NCBI GenBank assembly: GCA_002492335.1
Contig: DKYD01000093.1
Coordinates: 5,802 to 23,363, forward strand
Source of the DNA: Lachnospiraceae bacterium UBA7109
Lineage (GTDB): Bacteria > Bacillota > Clostridia > Lachnospirales > Lachnospiraceae
Direction of reading: 5' to 3'
Length of the DNA stretch: 17,562 bases
Shown: one piece after another, positions 7,528 through 14,417 of the stretch
Layout of the letters: the number at the start of each line of letters is the position of its first letter
Position numbering within the stretch: position 1 is the stretch's first letter
The notes under the pieces: model-generated
Told to the model about the DNA's origin: nothing
Database searches by the model: none
The model's input: the letters and a program-made list of their open reading frames with translations, nothing else
Translations under genes and position numbers: made by a program

Positions 7528-8990
7528 ATACGCTTCTTCCTCTTCGTCCCTGCACAATACAGCACGAATCCTAACAGCAGCACGGCAATTACCATCCACA
7601 CAGTCAGCATCGTTGTGCCCATTCCTGCAAATTTATCATAATATCCTTTCAGATAAATGATGACAATGATTAATGGAAGTCCATAAGACATATAAGCTCT
7701 AAGTCCCTTTGGAAAGGCAATTCCTTTTCCTTCATTTACCTCATTAATAAAGTTATCCCAGCCCCATCCATTCTTCTTTGTGCAGAACAGTACATAGCCA
7801 AGACTTCCAAGCGGAAGAAGATTATTTGATACGATAAAGTCTTCCAGATCCATGATATTTGTCCCTTCACCAAGAGGTGCAAAGGCAGACCACAGATTAA
7901 AGCCCAGAACACAGGGCATACTGAGAACGATGATCAGAAGGGCGCTTACATAAACGCTTTTCTTTCTCGTCCATCCAAACATATCCATATCAAACGATAT
8001 AATATTTTCAAACACTGCAACAAGCGTAGAGAATGCCGCAAAAGTCAGGAACAGGAAGAACAAGGCGCTCCAGATCTGTCCGCCCGGCATCTGTGCAAAA
8101 ATATTCGGTATCGTGATAAAAATAAGGCTCGGTCCTGCTCCCGGCTCGATTCCAAAAGAGAAGCATGCCGGAATAATAATGAATCCAGCCATCAGCGCTA
8201 CAAATGTATCCAGCGCCGTAATGCTTACAGCCTCCCCCGCAAGCCGTCTCTCTTTCTCAATATAGCTTCCGAAAATCAGCATCGCACCAATACCAATTGA
8301 CAAAGTGAAAAACGCCTGGCTCATAGCCCCAAAGATTACATTTCCAATTCCAATCTCTTTCATTTTGGCAAAATCAGGAACCAGATAAAACTCCACTCCT
8401 TCTCCCGCACCATCCATAAATACAGAATGTACTGCCAGCACAACCATGATAATCAGAAGTGCGGACATCATAACCTTTGATACCTTTTCAATTCCATTCT
8501 GGATTCCAAAATAGCAGACAGCAAATCCAAGCACGGTAATCAAAATTGTCCAGAACGTCATCACCGGCACATTTCCCAGCATATTTGAGAAACCCTCTGA
8601 AACTGCCTCCGCGGAAGCCCCCACGAACTCCCCGCGGACACTGCGGTAACAATAGTACAGCATCCATCCGCCTACTGTCGTATAAAACATCATCAGAAGA
8701 TAACATCCAATAATACCGATCCATTTACTGATATGCCATCTGCTTCCCTCTGGCTCCAGCACTTCATAGCTTGCCGCAACACTCTTCTTACTTCCTCTTC
8801 CGACTGCGAATTCACATATCATAACCGGAATTCCCATGATCAGAAGAAATATCAGATAAATCAATATAAATGCAGCGCCGCCAAATTCCCCACACATATA
8901 CGGAAATTTCCATACATTTCCGATTCCGATGGCACAGCCTGCGGAAACAAGAATAAATCCCAGGCGTGAGCCAAACTTTTCTCTCTTCAT
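7524..8990 (-). CDS. Sodium-dependent amino acid transporter, NSS/SNF family
   Basis: A 488-residue inner-membrane symporter of the LeuT-fold neurotransmitter:sodium symporter family, expected to couple Na+ entry to uptake of amino acids or related amines. The family signature lies in TM1, GCAIGIGNVWKFP at 18-30, containing the unwound helix that holds Na+ and substrate. Around eleven hydrophobic segments follow, ending in a basic tail. LeuT-type R30 is K28 here, a common variant. Start: ATG 8990 with GGAGG 6 bases upstream. It lies 57 bases below the oxidoreductase beta-subunit gene with a hairpin between them, so it may be read partly from that operon. Substrate cannot be told from sequence; the Ile T-box context makes a branched-chain amino acid worth testing. 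Confidence 0.9.
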   Translation of the reverse strand: MKREKFGSRLGFILVSAGCAIGIGNVWKFPYMCGEFGGAAFILIYLIFLLIMGIPVMICEFAVGRGSKKSVAASYEVLEPEGSRWHISKWIGIIGCYLLMMFYTTVGGWMLYYCYRSVRGEFVGASAEAVSEGFSNMLGNVPVMTFWTILITVLGFAVCYFGIQNGIEKVSKVMMSALLIIMVVLAVHSVFMDGAGEGVEFYLVPDFAKMKEIGIGNVIFGAMSQAFFTLSIGIGAMLIFGSYIEKERRLAGEAVSITALDTFVALMAGFIIIPACFSFGIEPGAGPSLIFITIPNIFAQMPGGQIWSALFFLFLTFAAFSTLVAVFENIISFDMDMFGWTRKKSVYVSALLIIVLSMPCVLGFNLWSAFAPLGEGTNIMDLEDFIVSNNLLPLGSLGYVLFCTKKNGWGWDNFINEVNEGKGIAFPKGLRAYMSYGLPLIIVIIYLKGYYDKFAGMGTTMLTVWMVIAVLLLGFVLYCAGTKRKKRI

Positions 8991-9009
8991 TTCATTCCTC
9001 CCAATGCGC

Positions 9010-9037
9010 CAGAAACGGGGAATTTACCCCGTTTCTG
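9010..9037. terminator. Perfect 11-bp hairpin between the oxidoreductase operon and the transporter
   Basis: CAGAAACGGGG (9010-9020), loop AATTTA, CCCCGTTTCTG (9027-9037). It lies just after the beta-subunit stop (9048-9050). On the minus transcript it is preceded by an A-rich tract but lacks a following U-tract; the T-rich side (CTTCTTTTTC) lies on the plus strand. So it is a good rightward terminator by the usual rules and only a doubtful leftward one. It could protect the mRNA 3' end while allowing partial read-through. Confidence 0.6.
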
Positions 9038-9047
9038 CTTCTTTTTC

Positions 9048-9980
9048 TTATCTTGAACATCTAAATTGTAAATCTTCCCATCTTCTGTCTACTTCTTTCT
9101 GGAAAGCCTCAAGGAGATATTCATTTCCCTTCTTAAACAGGTGTTTGAAACGTCCCTGCGGTCTCAGGAAATCTTCTACCGGGAGCTTCTTCTTGGGTTC
9201 ATAATTCAGGATCCATTTTCCCTCTACCACTTCAAACAGCGGCCAATAGCAGGTCTCTACACCTAATTTACAGATTTCCATAATATCTGGTGTGTTATAT
9301 CTCCATCCACGCGGACACGGAGCCATAATATTAAGAAATGCAGCGCCCGGCGTATAGATTGCCTTCTCTGATTTCATATGTAAATCTTTAAAATTCTGCA
9401 CAAATGTTGTCTGTGCCACATACGGTACATCATGCGCGGCAATAATAGACGCCAGGTCTTTTCTGTTCTGCGGCTTTCCATTACTCTGGCTTCCCACCGG
9501 TGTTGTCGTTGTATCCGCATACATCGGCGTCGCAGAAGAACGCTGGATACCGGTGTTCATATATGCGCCATTATCATAACATACATACACAAGATCCTGA
9601 TTACGCTCCATTGCTCCTGACAGAGACTGGAAACCGATATCATAAGTACCGCCGTCGCCGCCGAAAGTAATAAACTTATAAGTCTCGTCTAATTTTCCTT
9701 TTTTTCTTAAAACCTTATAAGCGCCTTCCACACCACTCAGGGTTGCACCTGCATTTTCAAATGCATTATGAATGTAGCTATCTTCCCATGCGGTATATGG
9801 ATACGTAAATGTAGATACCTCCAGGCATCCGGTCGCATTGCCGATAACCGCTTTATCTCCCTCATGAAGTCCGCGGAGAACATTTCTTACTGCAATCGTT
9901 CCACCACAACCTGCACACATTCTATGTCCCGGAGCAAGACGTTCCGGTTTATTCATTGTCTCTTTAAAATTATAACTCAT
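9048..9980 (-). CDS. 2-oxoacid:ferredoxin oxidoreductase, beta subunit (TPP-binding)
   Basis: A 310-residue catalytic subunit that binds thiamine diphosphate and one 4Fe-4S cluster, transferring electrons between the 2-oxoacid/acyl-CoA pair and ferredoxin in the cytoplasm. Visible features: cluster cysteines C22 and C25 (HRMCAGCGG), C52 (NATGC) and C222 (APCPRGW); the TPP motif GDG at 108-110, continuing to DNGAYMNTG at 136-144. The length is normal for PorB/VorB. The usual DNEAYMNTG has G instead of E here. Start: ATG 9980, 15 bases after the alpha-subunit stop, with GGGGGAAG upstream. The sequence fits both pyruvate- and branched-chain-specific enzymes, so the por symbol is nominal; the T-box leader points to isoleucine metabolism. 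Confidence 0.88.
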   Translation of the reverse strand: MSYNFKETMNKPERLAPGHRMCAGCGGTIAVRNVLRGLHEGDKAVIGNATGCLEVSTFTYPYTAWEDSYIHNAFENAGATLSGVEGAYKVLRKKGKLDETYKFITFGGDGGTYDIGFQSLSGAMERNQDLVYVCYDNGAYMNTGIQRSSATPMYADTTTTPVGSQSNGKPQNRKDLASIIAAHDVPYVAQTTFVQNFKDLHMKSEKAIYTPGAAFLNIMAPCPRGWRYNTPDIMEICKLGVETCYWPLFEVVEGKWILNYEPKKKLPVEDFLRPQGRFKHLFKKGNEYLLEAFQKEVDRRWEDLQFRCSR

Positions 9981-9995
9981 CTTTCGTCTTCCCCC

Positions 9996-11177
9996 TTACT
10001 CTCTGATTCCAAGATAACGATAGGTTTCACCTGCATCATTATCCTTCACAATCTTCTTCAAATCTTCAAATACACTTTCCATGTCTTCTACACGGACGTC
10101 ACGTCCTCCAAGACCGTAAACATAATTGACTGCCAGAGCCTGGGAACGCGCACGGAACATTGCAGCCATCACATCTGCGCCTAACGGTCCGCCGTGGTTC
10201 GTATAACTTTCCGCACGGTCCATAATGGCAACCGCCTTTACATTTTTCAGCGCTTCTGCAATTTCCTCCGCCGGGAACGGACGGAACAGACGAATCTTAA
10301 TAAGTCCGACCTTCTCGCCCTGTGCACGTAATCTGTCAATAGCATCCTTCGTTGTACCTGCGGCAGAACCAATCATAACAACGGCTCTCTCGGCATCTTC
10401 CATACAATATTCTTCGAAAAGTCCATATTTTCTGCCGGAAATTCCTTCAAATTCTTTCGCCACATCCAGTACAACACGGCTTACATTACTCATGCCCTCT
10501 GCCTGATTCCGTTTTGCCTCCATATAATAATCTGTAATAGAATAAGGACCGACTGCCATCGGACATTCCGGATTCAGAAGATAATTTTCCGGATTATATT
10601 CTCCGACAAAATTTTTCACCTCTTCATCATCCAGAAGCTCTATGTTTTCTACTGCATGACTGGTAATAAATCCATCCTGACAGATCATAATCGGAAGACG
10701 CACATCCTTATGCTCGGAAATGCGGTAGGCCTGCACCATATTATCATATGCCTCCTGATTATTCTCTGCGTAAATCTGAATCCAGCCCGCATCTCTCGCC
10801 CCCATACTGTCAGAGTGGTCACAGTTAATATTGATCGGTCCTGACAGCGCGCGGTTTACAAGCGCCAACGCCAGCGGAAGACGGTTGGACGCCGCAATGT
10901 ATAATTCCTCCCACATATAAGCAAGGCCGCAGGAGGATGTTGCCGTCAGACTTCTTGCACCTGCTGCCGAAGCTCCGATTGCGGCGCTCATAGAGCTGTG
11001 CTCACTCTCTACCGGAATAAATTCCGTATCTACCTGCCCATTTGCCACAAAAGAAGCAAAATACTGCGGAATCTCTGTAGAAGGGGTAATCGGGAATGCC
11101 GGAAAGACGTCCGGGTTAATCTGTCTCAAAGCGATTGCCACCGCTTCATTTCCTGATAATCTGTCTCTCTTTGCCAT
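9996..11177 (-). CDS. 2-oxoacid:ferredoxin oxidoreductase, alpha subunit
   Basis: A 393-residue subunit carrying the pyrimidine-binding half of the thiamine diphosphate site. The N-terminal domain has GNEAVAIALRQINPDVFPAF followed by PITPSTE, the typical PorA opening, and a TSSCGLAYMWEELY segment near residue 85. A transketolase-C-like domain follows from ~250 (AVVMIGSAAGTTKDAIDRLR, then IRLFRPFPAEEI). Length matches the family. It starts at ATG 11177, one base after the delta stop, so translation is coupled. It acts only with the beta, gamma and delta subunits. Substrate preference (pyruvate, 2-oxobutanoate or branched-chain 2-oxoacids) cannot be told from what I can see; the operon leader favours an isoleucine-linked substrate. 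Confidence 0.88.
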   Translation of the reverse strand: MAKRDRLSGNEAVAIALRQINPDVFPAFPITPSTEIPQYFASFVANGQVDTEFIPVESEHSSMSAAIGASAAGARSLTATSSCGLAYMWEELYIAASNRLPLALALVNRALSGPININCDHSDSMGARDAGWIQIYAENNQEAYDNMVQAYRISEHKDVRLPIMICQDGFITSHAVENIELLDDEEVKNFVGEYNPENYLLNPECPMAVGPYSITDYYMEAKRNQAEGMSNVSRVVLDVAKEFEGISGRKYGLFEEYCMEDAERAVVMIGSAAGTTKDAIDRLRAQGEKVGLIKIRLFRPFPAEEIAEALKNVKAVAIMDRAESYTNHGGPLGADVMAAMFRARSQALAVNYVYGLGGRDVRVEDMESVFEDLKKIVKDNDAGETYRYLGIRE

Positions 11178-11178
11178 C

Positions 11179-11481
11179 TTATTTCACCCCTTCCATCGTA
11201 ATTGCACCGAATGGACAAGCCTTGACACAAATGCCGCATCCCTTGCAGTGACCATAATCAAATGCGCCTCGCTTCATATCCTTTACCGGAATACAACTGT
11301 CCGGACATACCGGAACACAAAGCAGGCACTGCTTACATTTTTCCTCAATAAATTCCGGCTTTTCCGTAGACCATTCGCCGGTATTAAAATCCTTTGAAGT
11401 TCCTGCCCCGGCAATAATCATGCCTTCTGTCAGATCCTTCCATGTTGCTTTTACGCCTAATTTCGTGATATCTGTTGCCAT
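11179..11481 (-). CDS. 2-oxoacid:ferredoxin oxidoreductase, delta subunit (two 4Fe-4S)
   Basis: A 100-residue ferredoxin-like electron-transfer subunit. It has two full 4Fe-4S motifs: C49/C52/C55 with C59-P60, and C79/C82/C85 with C89-P90. There is an extra cysteine at C63. The first ~45 residues form the usual PorD N-terminal extension that docks to the catalytic subunits. Its ATG overlaps the gamma stop as TAATG, showing tight translational coupling. It passes electrons from the beta-subunit cluster to soluble ferredoxin, or the reverse when the enzyme carboxylates an acyl-CoA. Confidence 0.9.
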   Translation of the reverse strand: MATDITKLGVKATWKDLTEGMIIAGAGTSKDFNTGEWSTEKPEFIEEKCKQCLLCVPVCPDSCIPVKDMKRGAFDYGHCKGCGICVKACPFGAITMEGVK

Positions 11482-12053
11482 TACTGTACCTCCTCAAGCG
11501 CCATCTTAAGTGCTGCCATATTTCCGTCGATTACCTCCGGCTTGCTGGCAAATTTGTGTGAAAAAGAAGCTCTCATCTCACGAAGAAAAGTCTCTTCCTC
11601 CATCAGTCCGGTTACCTTTACAATCGCTGCAAGAAGCGGAGTATTCGGAAAATATTTTCCCATCGTTGCCATAGATACCTTGTAGGCGTCAATGGTATAC
11701 ACCTTCCCTTCATATCCCTTCAGATGAGGGATGATCTCCTCTTTGCTTTTTGCTGTATTCACAAGAATTGCCCCTTCCTTCTTGAGGCCGCTTGTCACGT
11801 CAACTGCTTCCAGCAGGGACTCATCAACTACGACTACATACTGCGGATCGTAAATATTCGAATGTGCGCGGATCGCCGTATCGCTGATCCGGTTGTATGC
11901 CGTGATCGGCGCACCCATACGCTCCGGGCCATATTCCGGAAAGCCCTGTACGTACTTTCCAGTCTGAAAAGCCACGTCTGCAAGAAGCAGAGCCGCTGTC
12001 TTGGCGCCCTGGCCGCCACGGCCGTGCCATCTGATTTCTGTTAAGTTACTCAT
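11481..12053 (-). CDS. 2-oxoacid:ferredoxin oxidoreductase, gamma subunit
   Basis: A 190-residue subunit of the POR_gamma family and the first gene of the operon. The N-terminal GRGGQG (11-16) is the family's hallmark loop, followed by FPEYGPERMGAPITAYNRIS and NTPLLAAIVKVTG. In four-subunit enzymes this domain contributes to coenzyme A binding. Start: ATG 12053 with AAGGAAG 7 bases upstream. The ~430-base leader from the promoter at 12491-12519 contains a T-box, so the whole operon (gamma-delta-alpha-beta) should be controlled by tRNA charging. A 27-codon open frame in the leader ends across this start. Confidence 0.9.
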   Translation of the reverse strand: MSNLTEIRWHGRGGQGAKTAALLLADVAFQTGKYVQGFPEYGPERMGAPITAYNRISDTAIRAHSNIYDPQYVVVVDESLLEAVDVTSGLKKEGAILVNTAKSKEEIIPHLKGYEGKVYTIDAYKVSMATMGKYFPNTPLLAAIVKVTGLMEEETFLREMRASFSHKFASKPEVIDGNMAALKMALEEVQ

Positions 12054-12158
12054 ATTCTTTCTTCCTTTCTGTTAATATTTGTGGTGTATCCAAATGAGGT
12101 TTACAGACTTGCATCTCGTATTTCTGCATCTTTTTAAGAACAAAGTTGCCTATACAAT

Positions 12159-12189
12159 AAAAAAATCCGTCCCCAAAATAGGGACGGAT
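12159..12189 (-). terminator. T-box intrinsic terminator
   Basis: On the minus strand ATCCGTCCC and GGGACGGAT form a perfect 9-bp stem around TATTTTG, followed by seven U's (12159-12165). The 5' arm (TCCGTCCCT) is also the 3' half of the alternative antiterminator. This mutual exclusion is the T-box switch. It lies about 105 bases before the gamma-subunit start. Confidence 0.88.
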
Positions 12190-12420
12190 CTACAAATTCC
12201 GCAACCACCCTGTTTTTTCAAACAAGTACGAATACAACGCACTGACATACGCGGTTTCTGTAACGGGAAACACCCGGGGAAACTTACTCCTGCCGTATTC
12301 TTACGGTTTTCGGTTTACCTTCTCAGAGATGATCTTCAGAACAACGCTCCCACCGTCTTCCACCACCGACGGCTCGCTGCAGGTAAGACATCTGTCCCTA
12401 CTCTTTCTCTTCATAGAATT
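12159..12420 (-). promoter_or_regulatory. T-box riboswitch leader, apparently isoleucine-specific
   Basis: The minus strand shows T-box elements in order. Stem I: AGAGTAGGGACAGATG (from ~12405 down) matches the AGUA and AGAUG motifs; AGCGAGCC is at 12371-12378; GGTGGTGGAA caps a CCGTC/GACGG stem. The 3' side of the specifier loop is GAAG-ATC-ATC-TCTGAG (12322-12337), whose first ATC (12331-12333) aligns with GGC in glyQS leaders as I remember them. A CCGTA/TACGG hairpin follows, then the tRNA-acceptor motif AGGGTGGTTGCGG (12199-12211) and a terminator at 12165-12189. UGGU would pair with ACCA of a tRNA with discriminator A, as in tRNA-Ile. Uncharged tRNA favours the antiterminator AGGG/CCCU plus GCGGA/UCCGU. 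Class confidence is high; amino-acid confidence is moderate. Confidence 0.85.
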
Positions 12421-12490
12421 TTTCCTATCTCTGCCTGACCAGAAACACTGTCTTCCTTCATAGAGTGTAATCTGTTTTTGCATTAAATAG

Positions 12491-12519
12491 ATTCTACTCT
12501 ATTTTTCATCATACGTCAA
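12491..12519 (-). promoter_or_regulatory. Sigma-A promoter of the T-box/oxidoreductase operon
   Basis: Minus strand: TTGACG (12514-12519), 17-base spacer, TAGAAT (12491-12496). Transcription would start near 12484, about 60 bases before stem I of the T-box. The -35 begins only 7 bases after the stop of the TM1266-family gene, and I see no terminator between, so some read-through from upstream genes is possible. Confidence 0.7.
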
Positions 12520-12526
12520 CAGATTT

Positions 12527-12772
12527 TTACAACTTTGCCGTTAGTGTCTTTGCGCTGACGCCTTCGAGCATTCCAAGCTTTCCTGACAGGGAACTGATCT
12601 CACTGGCCGGTGCATCCACCACCACACTGATAATAGAAATCCCCCTGTCTCTATAAGGAATTCCCATCCGTCCTACAATCATCTCCCGGAACTCATGCAA
12701 AATCTCATTTACTGCCCCGGAAGCTTCTTCATTCTTCACAATAATGCTGATTACTGCGACCTTATTCTCCAT
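12527..12772 (-). CDS. TM1266-family iron-only hydrogenase system regulator
   Basis: An 81-residue protein opening MENKVAVISIIVKN and containing IVGRMGIPYRDRGISIISVV and a SGKLGMLEGVSAK tail. This is the pattern of the TM1266 family, a small ACT/NikR-C-like fold found near [FeFe]-hydrogenase maturation genes and thought to be regulatory; no mechanism is established to my knowledge. I chose the ATG at 12772 (AAAGGA ~8 bases upstream) over an in-frame start at 12832 that would add a basic stretch foreign to the family. It overlaps the 3' end of the deacetylase gene by 11 bases, so the two are co-translated. No hydrogenase or maturase gene is in view. Confidence 0.8.
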   Translation of the reverse strand: MENKVAVISIIVKNEEASGAVNEILHEFREMIVGRMGIPYRDRGISIISVVVDAPASEISSLSGKLGMLEGVSAKTLTAKL

Positions 12773-13580
12773 CGTCTGTTCCTTTCTTTGTCTCTTCCTT
12801 TTTATCCTTCTTATCAGAAATCTGCCTTCCATTTACATCCATATGATAATTCTCTTTATAAATAAGCTCTGATATCGGAACAATCTCGTATCCTTTCTCT
12901 TTCAGTCCCTTTATAAGAGTTTCCAGTGCATCTGCCGTATATTTCGCCCCATTATGGCAGAGAATGATCGAGCCATTCTGTAAAGATTTATGGTTCAGTA
13001 CAGTATTGATAATACTGTCCACACCGTAATCCTTCCAGTCCAGACTGTCCACGTCCCACTGTATCGTATAATATCCGTTTTCTTTTGCATTCAGGACTAC
13101 GTCATTATCATAATCCCCATAAGGCGGACGAAACAGACACATCTCTGTACCGGTCAGTTCCTTTACTTTATTATGAACGCTCATCAGTTCCTGCGTCTTC
13201 TCTTCATTAGAAAGCTGAGACATATTCTTATGGTTTTCGCTGTGATTTCCAAGATCGTGCCCCGCCTCGCAAATGGCTTTGACATCGTCCGGATAGCTTT
13301 CCACCCATCCCCCGGTCATAAAAAATGTAACATTTACGTCGTTTTTCTTCAAAATATCCAGAATCCTCTGCGTGTCCTCATTTCCCCATGCCGCATCAAA
13401 ACTCAGCGCCACCTTTTTTTCATCTGTTTCTACTGCATAGATCGGCAGCTCTCTTCCGTTCACATTACTTGACACGGATACGTAGCCGGACACATATTTA
13501 TAAGAACCTCCAAGTGCTATTATAAGCGCCAGCGCCACGATTCCGTAATTTTTCCATTTCCTTGCTCTTTCATCTTTCAT
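12762..13580 (-). CDS. PdaB-like polysaccharide deacetylase (NodB/CE4 domain)
   Basis: Membrane-anchored or secreted carbohydrate esterase of 272 residues, related to the sporulation protein PdaB, which is needed for spore maintenance in Bacillus. An N-terminal hydrophobic helix (~11-31) is followed by the NodB domain. Motif 1 is SFDAAWGN with D62, matching the PdaB-type FDxxWG in which the second Asp of the classic FDDG is lost. Motif 2 is HSENH (H113, H117) and motif 3 RPPYGDYD (151-158). The metal-binding Asp-His-His set is complete, but the catalytic-base Asp of classical deacetylases is absent, so activity is uncertain. A lysine-rich tail ends the protein. I prefer ATG 13580 (GGGGA upstream); a GTG at 13604 in the same frame is possible. 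Confidence 0.82.
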   Translation of the reverse strand: MKDERARKWKNYGIVALALIIALGGSYKYVSGYVSVSSNVNGRELPIYAVETDEKKVALSFDAAWGNEDTQRILDILKKNDVNVTFFMTGGWVESYPDDVKAICEAGHDLGNHSENHKNMSQLSNEEKTQELMSVHNKVKELTGTEMCLFRPPYGDYDNDVVLNAKENGYYTIQWDVDSLDWKDYGVDSIINTVLNHKSLQNGSIILCHNGAKYTADALETLIKGLKEKGYEIVPISELIYKENYHMDVNGRQISDKKDKKEETKKGTDDGE

Positions 13581-13637
13581 AAGAAGAATCCCCGAAACAT
13601 ACACTATTTAATTCCAGTATATGCTCCGAAAAACAAT

Positions 13638-14390
13638 CTAATTCATATCCAGCTCTATCGGACAATGATCCGAACCCATAATCTCTGTTAATATCTTTGC
13701 ATCCACAAGCCTGCCTTTGAGCGCCTCTGACACACAGAAATAATCAATCCGCCATCCCGCATTCTTCGCCCTGGCGCTGAACCGGTATGACCACCAGGAA
13801 TAAATCCCCTCCTGCTCCGGATAAAAATAACGGAAGGTATCCACAAATCCGGCTTCCAGAAGTTCCGTGAATTTCTGCCTTTCTTCATCTGTAAATCCGG
13901 CATTTTTACGGTTTGTCTTGGGATTTTTCAAATCAATCTCTTTATGAGCCACATTCAGATCCCCGCAAAATACGACTGGCTTCTTCTCCTCCAGCCCTTT
14001 CAGATACGCAAGAAAATCCTCCTCCCATTTCATACGATACGGAAGTCTTGCAAGCTCATTCTGTGAATTCGGTGTATACACCGTCACAAAATAAAAATCT
14101 TCATACTCCAATGTAATGGCACGCCCCTCATGGTCGTGCTCCTCCACACCGATCCCAAGGCTCACAGAAAGCGGCTCTTTCTTTGTAAATACAGCTGTTC
14201 CGGAATACCCTTTCTTTTCAGCGTAATTCCAGTACTGATAGTACCCCGGCAGTTCAAGGGCAAGCTGTCCCTCCTGCATCTTCGACTCCTGAATACAGAA
14301 AATATCTGCGTCCGCAGACTGAAAAAAATCCATAAAACCTTTTTGTACACAGGCACGTATTCCATTTACATTCCAGGAAACAAATTTCAT
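13638..14390 (-). CDS. Exodeoxyribonuclease III (AP endonuclease)
   Basis: Base-excision repair enzyme of 250 residues that cuts DNA at abasic sites and trims 3' ends, using Mg2+. The EEP-fold signatures are all visible: SWNVNGIRA with N7, IQESK with E35, TVYTPNS, the GDLNVAH loop, and the C-terminal GSDHCP with the catalytic Asp-His pair. Length is typical of Xth/ExoA. Start: ATG 14390 with AGGAGA upstream. It lies 27 bases below truA, probably in the same transcript. The symbol exoA is also used in Gram-positives. Confidence 0.95.
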   Translation of the reverse strand: MKFVSWNVNGIRACVQKGFMDFFQSADADIFCIQESKMQEGQLALELPGYYQYWNYAEKKGYSGTAVFTKKEPLSVSLGIGVEEHDHEGRAITLEYEDFYFVTVYTPNSQNELARLPYRMKWEEDFLAYLKGLEEKKPVVFCGDLNVAHKEIDLKNPKTNRKNAGFTDEERQKFTELLEAGFVDTFRYFYPEQEGIYSWWSYRFSARAKNAGWRIDYFCVSEALKGRLVDAKILTEIMGSDHCPIELDMN

Positions 14391-14417
14391 ATGACTCTCC
14401 TATCTGCTCAAAAGCTT

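Noticed and set aside
12301..12483. 60-residue minus-strand open frame upstream of the oxidoreductase operon
   Set aside because: It lies inside the T-box leader, has no ribosome site before its ATG and overlaps stem I; the RNA structure explains the sequence.
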